Positions 37,290 to 45,908 of a DNA stretch of 48,711 nucleotides are shown piece after piece (position 1 is the first letter of the stretch; every line of letters begins with the position of its first letter). The translations under genes were made by a program, and so were the position numbers. A model generated the notes under the pieces. That model did not search any database, was not told where the DNA came from, and saw only the letters and a list, made by a program, of their open reading frames with translations. Origin of the DNA: Pelagibacterales bacterium SAG-MED09 (GTDB taxonomy: Bacteria; Pseudomonadota; Alphaproteobacteria; Pelagibacterales; Pelagibacteraceae); contig JACWDG010000003.1 of NCBI GenBank assembly GCA_014654245.1, forward strand, positions 1 through 48,711, written 5' to 3'.

Positions 37290-39055
37290 TAAACTAACGA
37301 CTTTCCTTTTCCAGTAATTCTATTATCTTCTTGATCATTTGGACCTAGGATCATTTGATTATGTGGTTTTCCTGATGGAATCATTGGAAAACAATTTTCA
37401 TTAGGATCAACTTGGCAATCAAATATCACTGGACCAGTATGATTTATCATTTCTCTTATTTTTTCATCTAATTCATTTGGATTGTTGGCTTTTATTCCTT
37501 TGCATCCATAAGCTTCTGCTAACTTTACAAAATCTGGTAATGCTTCAGAATAGCTTTCTGAATAATTTTTTTCATGAAGTAACTCCTGCCACTGTCTAAC
37601 CATTCCCATATACTGATTATTTAGTATAAAGATTTTAATTGGCAAATTATATTGTACTGCAGTTGACATTTCTTGAATTGTCATCAAAACAGATGCCTCA
37701 CCTGCAATATCAATTACAAGTTTATCAGGATGAGCTATTTGAACTCCTACTGCTGCAGGAAGACCATAACCCATAGTTCCAAGGCCACCCGAAGTCATCC
37801 ATCTATTTGGTTTATTAAATTTATAATGTTGAGCAGCCCACATCTGATGCTGACCTACTTCAGTAGTTATAAAAGTGTCTTGATTTTTTGTTAATTCATA
37901 CAGTCTCTTAACAGCATGTTGAGGTTTTATAGTTTTATCGCTATTAATAAATCCTAATGAATTTTTAGTTCTCCATTTTTGTATTTGTTCCCACCATTTA
38001 GATATTTTTTGTTTATTTGAAGTTTTTAAACCATTTTGTTTTTTATTTATTTTTTTTATTGTCGCCCTAAGAACCTCATTAACATCGCCTACGATAGCTA
38101 AATCAACTTTTATAATTTTATTAATTGATGATGGGTCGATATCGATATGAACTTTTTTTGATTTCGGTGAGAATTCATCTATTTTCCCTGTTATCCTATC
38201 ATCAAATCTTGCTCCTATATTAATTAATAAATCACAATCATGCATAGCATTATTTGCTTCATAAGTTCCATGCATTCCTAACATTCCAATAAATTGATTA
38301 TCATCGCCTGGGAATGCTCCTAGACCTTGCAAAGTAGAAGTGATTGGAAAACCTATCATTCTAACAAACTCTCTTAAAGACTCACTTGCTTTTGGACCTG
38401 AGTTTATAACTCCTCCACCAGTATAAACCACTGGTTTCTTTGCTTTTGAAATTAAATTAATTAATTCCTCTATTTCACTTTGAGAAAATTTATTATTTAT
38501 CTTTCCATTTAATTTTTTTTCTTTTTTAAACTTTGAATAACTTGTTTTTGCAAATTGAATATCTTTAGGTATATCAATTAAAACTGGACCTGGCCTTCCT
38601 GTTGTTGAAACATAAAATGCTTCATGAATTACTCTTGATAAGTCTTTAATATCTTTAACTAACCAATTATGCTTTGTACAAGGTCTTGTTATACCTGTTG
38701 TATCACATTCTTGAAATGCATCAGTGCCAATTAAATGAGTTGGTACTTGGCCAGAAATACAAACCAATGGAACAGAGTCCATGTATGCATCTGTTAAGGC
38801 AGTTACAACGTTAGTTGCGCCAGGTCCTGAAGTAACTAGTACTACTCCTGGTTTGCCTGATGATCTGGCATATCCCTCTGCTGCATGACCAGCACCTTGC
38901 TCATGTCGTACCAAAATATGTTTTACAGTTTCATGATTTTTAAGTTCATCATATATTGGCAAAACTGCACCACCTGGATAACCAAAAATATATTCCACAT
39001 CCTGGTCCTCAAGACATTTAAATACTATTTCTGCTCCTGTTAATAATTTTGGCAT
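37289..39055 (-). CDS. ilvB: Acetolactate synthase large (catalytic) subunit
   Basis: 588 aa, thiamine-diphosphate enzyme condensing two pyruvates, or pyruvate with 2-oxobutyrate. N-terminal TGAEIVFKCLEDQDVEYIFGYPGG, catalytic Glu in HEQGAGHAAEGYARSSGKPG, FAD-contact segment in the centre, and the C-terminal ThDP/Mg motif GEASVLMTIQEMSTAVQYNLPIKIFILNNQYMG. The symbol ilvI would fit equally. It begins ilvB-ilvN-ilvC and has a promoter-like element directly before the start (39061-39090). Confidence 0.97.
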
Positions 39056-39060
39056 TTCGC

Positions 39061-39090
39061 AATCTAGCTGAAGTTGTACTGATTGGTCAA
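39061..39090 (-). promoter_or_regulatory. Probable ilvBNC promoter, very short leader
   Basis: Minus strand: TTGACC (39090-39085), 18-bp spacer, TAGATT (39066-39061), then only 5 nt to the ilvB ATG (39055). Transcription would start at the start codon. No Shine-Dalgarno sequence is present. It lies in the 52-bp gap after miaA. Confidence 0.45.
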
Positions 39091-39107
39091 GTTTAACTCG
39101 AGAATAT

Positions 39108-40016
39108 TTAAATTTTTTTTAAAAAATTATTAAGTCTATTTGGATTTATTTTTTTCCAATCCCCCATGTGCCCTCTAGCCCAAGTCACTTGTCTTTTAGC
39201 ATATTGCCTTGTCTTTATTGATATTTTGTCAGCTATCTCCTCTTTGATAGCTAGTTTATCTAAGTATTCTTTAATCTCATTAACTCCTATCGCTTTAGAA
39301 ATACTTTTATCTTTTGAAATTTTTAGTTTTAGAAACCTTCTAACTTCTGATATTGCTCCTTTTTTTAACATTTGGATCGATCTAGCATTAATTTTTTCAA
39401 TCAATTTTGGTCGTGGAAAGTCTATTATTATCTTGTAGAAATCTTCTTTTTTAAAGTCGGATCTTGTGCTTTCATACCATTTCAATATAGATTTTTTTGT
39501 AAACATTTTCACTTCGTAAGCTCTAATAGATCTTTGAGTATCCGTAGATTTTATTTGATTAATCAAAATAGGATCGATTTTTAAAAGTTTTTTATAAAAT
39601 TTTTTTTGACCAAGATCATAATGTAATTTTCTAACTTTACTTCTAAATGCCAGAGGTATTGTAGGAATTTTTACCAAACCCTCTATTAAAGCTTTATAAT
39701 ATAAACCTGTTCCACCAACTAAAATCGGAATTTTTTTTCTATATTTTATTTCATCAATTTTTTTTGTTACAAGTTTTAACCAATCACCAGTAGAAAAACT
39801 TTTTTTTCCATTTTGAAATCCGTAAAGATGATGTTTAATTTTCTGGTGATCTTTTTTTATAGGTCTTGCAGTCAGAATTTTTAAATTTTTATAAACCTGC
39901 ATACTATCGGCATTAATTATTTCACCTTTAATTTTCTTAGCTAGCTTAACAGCAAACTCTGACTTACCAGATGCTGTAGGACCATAAATTAAAATAATTT
40001 TGGATTTTAAATCCAT
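39108..40016 (-). CDS. miaA: tRNA dimethylallyltransferase
   Basis: 302 aa. Isopentenylates A37 of tRNAs that read UNN codons. P-loop IYGPTASGKSEFA at the N-terminus, then INADSMQVYKNLKILTARP, GGTGLYYKALIEGL, and the C-terminal TRQYAKRQVTWARGH, all characteristic of MiaA. Starts 3 bp after the stop of the Do-like protease gene and lies upstream of ilvB, from which it is separated by a promoter-bearing gap. Confidence 0.97.
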   Translation of the reverse strand: MDLKSKIILIYGPTASGKSEFAVKLAKKIKGEIINADSMQVYKNLKILTARPIKKDHQKIKHHLYGFQNGKKSFSTGDWLKLVTKKIDEIKYRKKIPILVGGTGLYYKALIEGLVKIPTIPLAFRSKVRKLHYDLGQKKFYKKLLKIDPILINQIKSTDTQRSIRAYEVKMFTKKSILKWYESTRSDFKKEDFYKIIIDFPRPKLIEKINARSIQMLKKGAISEVRRFLKLKISKDKSISKAIGVNEIKEYLDKLAIKEEIADKISIKTRQYAKRQVTWARGHMGDWKKINPNRLNNFLKKI

Positions 40017-40019
40017 AAT

Positions 40020-41423
40020 CTATTTTAATTTAACACCAATATATCTTCTTTGATTTTGACTATTATAAATAACAAATAAAATTGTTTTTTGATTTGAATT
40101 TAAAACTTGGGTTACTATTTGTTTTAAATCATTAGCAGAATTAATCTTTTTCTTTTGTGCTTCTATTATAATACTATTAAGCTCAATTGAATTTATAATT
40201 GGACTATCATTTTCAATTTGGGTTACCAATAAACCTTTTGTTTGATTGGGAAGTTTTCTTTCTTTAATATCTTCTTTATTAATTTTTCTGACACTAATTT
40301 TTAAATTTTCAACCTTAGTTTCAGTTGGTGTTGATTTTTCAGTAACTTTAAAATCTTCAGAAGTTTCTAATCTTCCAAGTATTACTTTTTTTATAATCTC
40401 TTTTTTATTTCTCCAGATTTTAACATCAACTTTTTTACCAACCTCAGTTCTTGCAACTATAATTGGTAGCTCCTTCATTATTTTAATTTTTTCATTGTTA
40501 AATTCTAAAATTATATCTCCTGCTTTTATTCCAGCTTTGTCTGAGGGACTTCCGTCCGCTACACTAGCAACTAACGCGCCTCTCGGTTGATCTAGTTTTT
40601 CAATCTCAGCAATTTCTTTTGTTACATCTTGAATTCTTACTCCTAGCCATCCTCTTTTTGTTTCTCCAAATTCTATAAGTTGATCAATTACAATCTTTGC
40701 ACTGTTAGAAGGTATTGAAAAACCAATACCTATAGATCCATTTCTTCCTAAAATTGCAGTGTTAATTCCAATCACATCTCCTTTCATATCAAATAAAGGT
40801 CCGCCAGAATTACCTGAATTTATAGATGCATCAGTTTGAATATAATCTTCGTATCTAGATAATCCTATAGATCTGTTCCTGGCAGAAATAATACCTGATG
40901 TTACAGTGCCTCCAAGACCAAAAGGGTTTCCAATAGCAATAACCCAATCTCCAATTCTTGCTTTATCAGAGTCTCCAAATTTAACTGGTATAAATTTTTC
41001 TTTTGTATCTAATTGTAAAACTGCAATATCAGATAATGGATCAGCTCCTATCACCTTTGCTTTAAATTCTTTATCTCCATTAACTCTTACTATAATGTCT
41101 TCAGCATCCTGAATTACGTGATTATTTGTAACAACAATTCCATTTTCCTCAATTATAAAACCCGAGCCAAGTGCTGAAGATTTTCTTTCTTGAGGTGCTC
41201 CAAATTCTTTAAACATGTCTTCAAATGGAGACCCTGGAGGAAATTGAAAGGGGAAAGGATTGGAATTTGTTACAACAGTTTGAGTGGTTGAAATATTAAC
41301 GACTGAAGGCATTAATTTTTCAGCCAGATCGGCAAATGATTCAGGAACACCTTTTGAAAAAGATAGAGTGTTAAAATTTAATATTATTAGTAAAGATAAA
41401 AAATATTTTCTTAATTTTTTCAT
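40020..41423 (-). CDS. Do-like periplasmic serine protease (DegP/HtrA family)
   Basis: 467 aa. Signal peptide (KKLRKYFLSLLIILNFNTLSFS), trypsin-like domain with His in GIVVTNNHVIQDA, Asp in DPLSDIAVLQL and Ser in ASINSGNSGGPLFDMKG, then PDZ1 (RGWLGVRIQDVTKE, GDIILEFNNEKI) and a weaker PDZ2 (IENDSPI, LKQIVTQVLNSN). Degrades misfolded envelope proteins. The N-terminus of the mature part has the Q-linker TNSNPFPFQFPPGSPFEDMF typical of the family. It lies directly downstream of DUF2065, hflC and hflK, so an envelope quality-control operon. Confidence 0.95.
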   Translation of the reverse strand: MKKLRKYFLSLLIILNFNTLSFSKGVPESFADLAEKLMPSVVNISTTQTVVTNSNPFPFQFPPGSPFEDMFKEFGAPQERKSSALGSGFIIEENGIVVTNNHVIQDAEDIIVRVNGDKEFKAKVIGADPLSDIAVLQLDTKEKFIPVKFGDSDKARIGDWVIAIGNPFGLGGTVTSGIISARNRSIGLSRYEDYIQTDASINSGNSGGPLFDMKGDVIGINTAILGRNGSIGIGFSIPSNSAKIVIDQLIEFGETKRGWLGVRIQDVTKEIAEIEKLDQPRGALVASVADGSPSDKAGIKAGDIILEFNNEKIKIMKELPIIVARTEVGKKVDVKIWRNKKEIIKKVILGRLETSEDFKVTEKSTPTETKVENLKISVRKINKEDIKERKLPNQTKGLLVTQIENDSPIINSIELNSIIIEAQKKKINSANDLKQIVTQVLNSNQKTILFVIYNSQNQRRYIGVKLK

Positions 41424-41611
41424 ACTGTAGATTTAGAGTAGTAAATTATTATAAATCCCAAAATTGCAAAGATTAACCCACCTATTCTTAATTGATTATC
41501 CTTTAGTAAATCTAACTTCTTTAACATAGTTTTCATTTTTGATGGAAATATGGCATATAAAACACCCTCAATAAACAGGAATAGACCAAAAGCTATGATC
41601 AATTCCTTCAT
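41420..41611 (-). CDS. DUF2065 small membrane protein
   Basis: 63 aa, two hydrophobic helices (about 4-23 and 44-60) with a basic loop KMKTMLKKLDLLKDNQLRIGG between them. This matches the DUF2065 family, which is commonly encoded next to hflC/hflK and a Do-like protease. The stop overlaps the protease start by 4 bp (ATGA). Probable inner-membrane partner of the HflKC complex; function not established. Confidence 0.85.
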   Translation of the reverse strand: MKELIIAFGLFLFIEGVLYAIFPSKMKTMLKKLDLLKDNQLRIGGLIFAILGFIIIYYSKSTV

Positions 41612-41618
41612 AAAAAAT

Positions 41619-42488
41619 TTAATTTGTTTTAGGTTTTATATTTCCAAAGAATTTAAAGAACTCACTATCAGGAGATAAAATTAAAGATGTTTCTCCCCCA
41701 ATAAGAGCTTTTTCATAAGCTTGCATTGCTCTATAAAATGCGAAGAATTCAGGATCTTGTCCAAAAGCGCCAGCAAAAATATTATTTCTTTTACCATCTC
41801 CTTCACCTTTCATAATCTCTGATTTTTTTTGAGCATCAGCTAATATTACAGTGACTTCTTTATCTGCCGTAGAAGTTATCGTCACTGCCATCTCTGCACC
41901 TCTTGCTCTAAATTCTTTAGCTTCTCTCTCCCTTTCAGTTTGCATTCTTCTAAAAATTGCATCACTGTTTGCCTGGGGAAGGTCTGCTCTTTTTATTCTA
42001 ACATCATTTATTTTAATTCCAAAATTCTCAGCTTCGTTATTTACTCCCTCTTGGATTAAAGACATTTGCTTAGTTCTATCTTCAGATAAAAGTGTTTGAA
42101 GTTCTTGCTGACCTAAAACATTCCTAATTCTTGAATTTATAATTGTTGCTAATCTTGATCTAGCAACTCTTTCATTTCCAACTGAAATATAAAATTTAAG
42201 AGGGTCTACAATTTGAAATCTTGCAAAAGCATCAACAATTAATCTCTTTTGATCTGATGCAATTACTTCCTCTGGAGGAGTATCTAAATTCAAAATTCTT
42301 TTATCTAAAAAAACAACATTTTGAATAAAAGGTATCTTAAAGTTTAATCCAGGTTTTGAGATAATTCTTTTAGGGTCACCAAATTGAAGAACAATTGCTT
42401 GATTAACTTCTTTTACTATAAATATTGAAAAGAAAGCTACAACAGCAAGTGCAACAATTATTCCAGTTATAATTTTTCCTGCATTCAT
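41619..42488 (-). CDS. hflC: HflC, SPFH/band 7 regulator of FtsH
   Basis: 289 aa. N-terminal membrane anchor (IITGIIVALAVVAFFSIFIV), then the SPFH domain (NQAIVLQFGDPKRIISKPGLNFKIPFIQ, DFARFQIVDPLKF-like AFARFQIVDPLKFY) and a coiled C-terminus (RMQTEREREAKEFRARGAE). With HflK it forms the large periplasmic cage around FtsH. Starts 1 bp after the hflK stop. Confidence 0.96.
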   Translation of the reverse strand: MNAGKIITGIIVALAVVAFFSIFIVKEVNQAIVLQFGDPKRIISKPGLNFKIPFIQNVVFLDKRILNLDTPPEEVIASDQKRLIVDAFARFQIVDPLKFYISVGNERVARSRLATIINSRIRNVLGQQELQTLLSEDRTKQMSLIQEGVNNEAENFGIKINDVRIKRADLPQANSDAIFRRMQTEREREAKEFRARGAEMAVTITSTADKEVTVILADAQKKSEIMKGEGDGKRNNIFAGAFGQDPEFFAFYRAMQAYEKALIGGETSLILSPDSEFFKFFGNIKPKTN

Positions 42489-42489
42489 T

Positions 42490-43593
42490 TTAATTAGCTA
42501 CTTTCTTTTTACTTAACTCTGGTAATGGAAGATAAGGAACAACGCCTGAACCAGCATTTTTTTCAATAATTACCTTATCTATGTCTGCTAACACTTTTTC
42601 CATAGTCTCTAAATACATTCTTTCTTGAGTTACTTCTTTTGCCATTTTATATTCATTATAAATTGCTAAAAATCTACTAGCCTCACCTTCTGCTTTTGCC
42701 ACAACTTCTTTTTTATATGCTTCAGCTGCTTGTAAAATTCTTGCTGCTTCACCTCTTGCTCTTGGAATAACATCATTTGCGTATGCCTCAGCTTCATTTT
42801 TTGATCTTTCCATGTCAGCTCTTGCAGCCTGAACATCTCTAAATGCATCTATAACTTGGTCAGGTGGATCAGCTTTTTGAGTTTGTACTTGAGTAATTTG
42901 AATACCACTTGTGTATTCATCTAATATTTTTTGAATTATTTCTTGAGTATCAGTTTCTATAACAGATCTTCCTTCGGTTAAAATTGGTTGAATATCTGAT
43001 CTTGCAATTACCTCTCTCATTGCAGTCTCTGCTGCTGCTTTGACAGTTCCCTCTGGGTCTTGAATTTTAAATAGAAAGTTTCCTGCATCTTTAATCACCC
43101 AAAAAACTGAAAAGTCTATATTTACAATATTTTCATCTCCAGTTAACATTAAACTTTCTTGAGGAACATCTGCTACACCTCCAGATGAGGAAAAACCACT
43201 ATCTCTCTCAGATCTAAATCCAATATCAATTCTATTAACCTTCGTGACTTTTGGGGTTAAAACAGATTCGACTGGAAAAGGGATGTGATAGTTCAAACCT
43301 GGTTGAGTTGTTTTTACAAACTTTCCAAATCTAAGAACAACACCTTGTTCGTCTGGTAGAACTCTGTATAGACCACTAGCCAACCAAACAAATCCAAGTA
43401 TAATTAAAACTAAGATTGCTTGCTTACCCCCAGAAGAACTTCCACCTGGTAAAAATTTTTTGATTTTTTCTTGAAACTCTTTGATAATTTTTTCAACGTC
43501 AGGGGGTGTTGGTCCTCTTCCTGAACCATTACCGCCTCCTCTTGGAGTTGAGCCCCATGGACTTTGGCCTCCACCTTTAAAATCATCTGACAT
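42490..43593 (-). CDS. hflK: HflK, SPFH/band 7 regulator of FtsH
   Basis: 367 aa. Gly/Pro-rich cytoplasmic N-terminus (GGGQSPWGSTPRGGGNG), membrane helix (AILVLIILGFVWLASGLY), SPFH domain (EQGVVLRFGKFVKTTQPGLNYHIPFPVE) and long coiled region (RADMERSKNEAEAYANDVIPRARGEA). Partner of HflC. First gene of the 20-kb minus-strand directon. The ATG (43593) is base-adjacent to an ATG of the divergent mrp frame. A TATACT element lies 7 nt upstream and no ribosome site is seen. Confidence 0.96.
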   Translation of the reverse strand: MSDDFKGGGQSPWGSTPRGGGNGSGRGPTPPDVEKIIKEFQEKIKKFLPGGSSSGGKQAILVLIILGFVWLASGLYRVLPDEQGVVLRFGKFVKTTQPGLNYHIPFPVESVLTPKVTKVNRIDIGFRSERDSGFSSSGGVADVPQESLMLTGDENIVNIDFSVFWVIKDAGNFLFKIQDPEGTVKAAAETAMREVIARSDIQPILTEGRSVIETDTQEIIQKILDEYTSGIQITQVQTQKADPPDQVIDAFRDVQAARADMERSKNEAEAYANDVIPRARGEAARILQAAEAYKKEVVAKAEGEASRFLAIYNEYKMAKEVTQERMYLETMEKVLADIDKVIIEKNAGSGVVPYLPLPELSKKKVAN

Positions 43594-43600
43594 ATGTCAA

Positions 43601-43630
43601 AGTATATAGTGTCTTTATCACAAAAAACAA
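43601..43630 (-). promoter_or_regulatory. Promoter for hflKC, leaderless-looking
   Basis: Minus strand: TTGTTT (43630-43625), 18-bp spacer, TATACT (43606-43601), 7 nt, ATG (TATACTTTGACATATG). The sequence after TATACT resembles those at dadA and pxpA. It overlaps the start region of mrp on the other strand. Confidence 0.45.
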
Positions 43631-43644
43631 GTAATGATGAAAAT

Positions 43645-44469
43645 ATGACAGATAAAAAGCCAGAACTTAGTGACGCAATGAAAAAGAAAATGGAGCCTAA
43701 AAAATTCACTAAAAATCCTATTTTAGGAACAAAATTTACAATTGCAATTTCCAGTGCAAAAGGTGGTGTAGGGAAATCTACCTTTGCAACAAATCTTGCT
43801 TTGGCTTTAAAGCAAATAGGATGCAAAGTAGGTTTGTTAGATGCTGATATATATGGTCCCTCAATTCCAAAAATGTTTGATATAAATGAGAAGCCAAAAA
43901 GTGATGGGCAGAAACTTGATCCTATAGTTAAATATGATATTCAATGTATGTCTATCGGTTTTTTAGCTGATCAACAGACACCTATGATTTGGAGAGGCCC
44001 AATGGTAACAAGTGCCATAAAAACTTTCACTCAAAAAGTAAACTGGAAAGATTTAGATTTTATCATAGTTGATATGCCTCCAGGAACGGGAGATACTCAA
44101 TTAACATTTTCACAAGAAATTAAGATGGATGGAGCGATAATAATCTCTACTCCTCAAGAAGTTGCTCTATTAGATGTAAAAAGAGGAATTAAAATGTTTG
44201 ATAAACTTGGTGTAAAAATTTTAGGCTTAGTAGATAATATGAGTTTTTTTACTGGAGATGATGGAAAAAAATATAAAATCTTTGGCGAAGGTGGTGTTAA
44301 AAAAACTGCAGAGGAATTTGAAAAAGAATTTTTAGGAGAAATACCTATTAATCCTGACGTTGGAAAAAGCGGAGATAATGGAAAACCAATAGTTGAATCT
44401 AATCCTAATCATGAAATTTCAAAAATATATTTAGATTTTGCAAATAAAATTAAATCAATTTATCTTTAA
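43645..44469 (+). CDS. mrp: Mrp/NBP35-family P-loop ATPase (ApbC-like)
   Basis: Iron-sulfur cluster carrier ATPase. Deviant Walker A AISSAKGGVGKSTFATNLALAL, DADIYGPSIPKMF, GPMVTSAIKTF and DFIIVDMPPGTGDTQLTF are all family blocks. I chose the ATG at 43645 (274 aa). A frame opening at 43594 adds 17 residues but starts base-adjacent to divergent hflK, with no room for a leader. The N-terminal DUF59 domain found in many Mrp proteins is missing. The bridging CPxC after NMSFF is replaced by T-G-D-D (coding 44251-44262), so classical cluster bridging is not possible by these residues. The 3' end overlaps the repaired thyX frame. Confidence 0.9.
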   Translation: MTDKKPELSDAMKKKMEPKKFTKNPILGTKFTIAISSAKGGVGKSTFATNLALALKQIGCKVGLLDADIYGPSIPKMFDINEKPKSDGQKLDPIVKYDIQCMSIGFLADQQTPMIWRGPMVTSAIKTFTQKVNWKDLDFIIVDMPPGTGDTQLTFSQEIKMDGAIIISTPQEVALLDVKRGIKMFDKLGVKILGLVDNMSFFTGDDGKKYKIFGEGGVKKTAEEFEKEFLGEIPINPDVGKSGDNGKPIVESNPNHEISKIYLDFANKIKSIYL

Positions 44470-44646
44470 GATCAAAAGCAGTCATTAGCTCGTTCCACTC
44501 TCTTTTTGAAAGACCAGAGTCCTCAAGAGAAACGTTTTCACTTTTAATTAATTTTTGTATAATTGTTTTACCTTTTGCTGAAACTTCTGTTCCACCAACT
44601 CTATAATCCATAAATGCCTCAAAAGTTATTGGTACCCATTTTTTTT
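44450..44646 (-). pseudogene. thyX: Frameshifted 3' part of thyX
   Basis: After an A8 run (T8 on plus, 44639-44646) the thyX frame reads MGTNNF and stops at 44619. Removing one A opens a frame that continues [15 protein letters not shown], later GLSKREWNELM, and stops at 44450. Those blocks are typical of the alphaproteobacterial ThyX C-terminus. The repaired protein would be 315 aa against 259 as read. The repaired stop would overlap the mrp 3' end by 20 bp. The cause may be a read error in the homopolymer, a true mutation, or productive slippage. Confidence 0.85.
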
Positions 44647-45398
44647 AATGTATCCAACATTATATCTGCATAAACCCTTATTTCATATTGTGCATGGCTG
44701 TCAGCTCTCAATCTTAAAAAATTCATTAAATTTAATAAATCTGTTTTCCAGTACCACTGAGTATATGTGTTTAAAGTAAGATTCATTCTCGCAAGTTCTC
44801 TGGCTAAACCTTTTTTATTTTCATCAATTGTTGTACCGTCATACTTTTCATTCAACATAGTTTCATAATTATCATAGGTTCTTTCGGCATCATTTTTCAA
44901 AAGTTCTAAAACTTCATTAGCTTGGTCTCCTTCAATAACATCGCCTCGCCCCTGTCTATTACTTGTTGACTGTGCTGCTAAATTTTCCTTTGATGGTAAG
45001 TAAAATTCTTTATCTAAAATAGAGTAACGAGCTGAATACTCATTAACATTCGCTGTTCTATGTCTAATCCATTGTCTAGCTATGAAAATTGGTAATTTAA
45101 TGTGATATTTGATTTCACACATTTCAAAAGGTGTACTGTGCCAATGTCTCATCAAATACTTAATAAGACCTTTATCGGTAGAAACTTGTTTAGTACCCTT
45201 GCCGTAGGATACTCTTGCGGACTGTACAATAGATGTATCATCACCCATATAATCGACAACTCTTACAAAACCATGATCTAAAGCTGGGATTGCTTCATAT
45301 AGAATTTTTTCAAGTTCTAATGAAGTTACTCTTTTAGTTTTATTGCTTTGACTTTGTTGATTTTTAATCTCTTCTAATTGTTCTTTTGTTAATTTCAT
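44619..45398 (-). CDS. thyX: Flavin-dependent thymidylate synthase, C-terminally frameshifted
   Basis: Makes dTMP from dUMP using FAD, NADPH and methylene-THF. 259 aa as read. ThyX signature [15 protein letters not shown] in the middle, preceded by [27 protein letters not shown], and [18 protein letters not shown] near the end. I start it at the ATG 45398 ([15 protein letters not shown]). The open frame extends to 45521, but that part overlaps the tmRNA and gives no family-like protein. The last six residues result from a homopolymer frameshift (see 44450-44646). No thyA is in this window. Confidence 0.93.
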   Translation of the reverse strand: MKLTKEQLEEIKNQQSQSNKTKRVTSLELEKILYEAIPALDHGFVRVVDYMGDDTSIVQSARVSYGKGTKQVSTDKGLIKYLMRHWHSTPFEMCEIKYHIKLPIFIARQWIRHRTANVNEYSARYSILDKEFYLPSKENLAAQSTSNRQGRGDVIEGDQANEVLELLKNDAERTYDNYETMLNEKYDGTTIDENKKGLARELARMNLTLNTYTQWYWKTDLLNLMNFLRLRADSHAQYEIRVYADIMLDTLKKMGTNNF

Positions 45399-45406
45399 GA
45401 TTGTTA

Positions 45407-45434
45407 TTGAATCTGTTGTAATTCCTTTTATATT
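45407..45434 (+). promoter_or_regulatory. Probable ssrA promoter
   Basis: TTGAAT (45407-45412), 16-bp spacer, TATATT (45429-45434). Transcription would begin near 45441, where the GTTGG-ATTT-CCAAC hairpin of the precursor starts. Overlaps the thyX upstream region, which is divergent. Confidence 0.45.
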
Positions 45435-45440
45435 AATAAC

Positions 45441-45700
45441 GTTGGATTTCCAACTATGACGATAAACGAATTTCGTAATAACCATTGCGGACGTGGGGGC
45501 AGTACCCACCACCTCCACCATTACAACTTATGGGGGTGAACTAGAATCGACGAATGTCTAAAGGCTATTCTTTCGTTCGGAATTGTTCCTCCGCAAAGGG
45601 CTAATTTATAATTGCTAACGAAAGTTACGCACTTGCTGCTTAATTAACTTTGTTAATTAAGTAGACGGGGTTTGGGGCACCTGGCAACAGAACGCCCCTC
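45441..45700 (+). ncRNA. ssrA: tmRNA, circularly permuted two-piece type
   Basis: Alphaproteobacterial-type permuted tmRNA. The acceptor piece comes first and ends CACCTCCACCA (CCA at 45518-45520), with a GTGGG/CCCAC T-arm before it. After an 11-nt spacer (45521-45531) the coding piece begins GGGGGTGAACTAGAATCGACG (first G 45532). GGGGGTG pairs with CACCTCC to make the 7-bp acceptor stem with one G-U. The tag frame is 45614-45643, encoding ANESYALAA and a TAA stop. A 9-bp stem (TTAATTAAC/GTTAATTAA, 45640-45660) follows, as does a GGGGC/GCCCC hairpin near the end. Frees stalled ribosomes and tags products for proteolysis. Exact ends are estimated. Confidence 0.93.
45687..45699 (+). repeat. Direct repeat copy 1 (3' end of ssrA), possible att core
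   Basis: ACAGAACGCCCCT lies in the last hairpin of the tmRNA coding piece. An identical 13-mer occurs at 47435-47447 in the same orientation. tmRNA 3' ends are known integration targets. Confidence 0.5.
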
Positions 45701-45747
45701 ATTCTTGACAAAATCAAATCATCTCAATTATTTTTATAAAAACATCT

Positions 45748-45781
45748 CTACGAAGTTTACTACGAACTTTCTACGAAGTTT
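45748..45781 (+). repeat. Short direct repeats, CTACGAAGTTT family, left flank
   Basis: CTACGAAGTTT at 45748-45758 and 45771-45781, with a variant CTACGAACTTT between them (45760-45770). The same unit recurs on the far side of the MBL-fold gene at 47320-47389 in the same orientation. Confidence 0.7.
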
Positions 45782-45834
45782 CAAAACCAATTTTTTAAGT
45801 AATTAGTTAAATTATAAATTATTCTCTAAGAATT

Positions 45835-45894
45835 ATGGATGATAAGGATATGAAAAAAATGTCAAAAAAAGTTAAAAATTTAGTTAGAAGATAG
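45835..45894 (+). CDS. Possible 19-aa basic peptide
   Basis: Short frame starting MDDKDMKKMSKKVKN and ending LVRR, stop at 45892-45894. No ribosome site is seen. It is strongly basic. Low confidence; could be chance in lysine-codon-rich sequence, but it is the only frame in this gap. Confidence 0.15.
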   Translation: MDDKDMKKMSKKVKNLVRR

Positions 45895-45908
45895 GTGAAT
45901 AGTAGGAT

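Larger units (their letters stand above)
45701..45908. other. Intergenic region with CTACGAAG repeats
   Basis: 208 bp between tmRNA and the MBL-fold gene. It holds the repeats at 45748-45781 and a very short plus-strand frame (45835-45894). No known RNA or promoter is recognised. Composition is A/T-rich with no terminator evident. Confidence 0.5.

Noticed and set aside
40246-40590. 114-aa hydrophobic frame antisense to the Do-like protease gene
   Set aside because: Shadow of the PDZ region in reverse; hydrophobicity comes from Lys/Glu codons read backwards.
43410-43826. 138-aa minus-strand frame across the hflK/mrp junction
   Set aside because: Overlaps the well-supported hflK and mrp genes in other frames and contains no recognisable domain.
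45399-45521. Upstream extension of the thyX frame by 41 codons
   Set aside because: It overlaps the tmRNA acceptor piece, gives no ThyX-like residues, and the family N-terminus begins at the ATG 45398.
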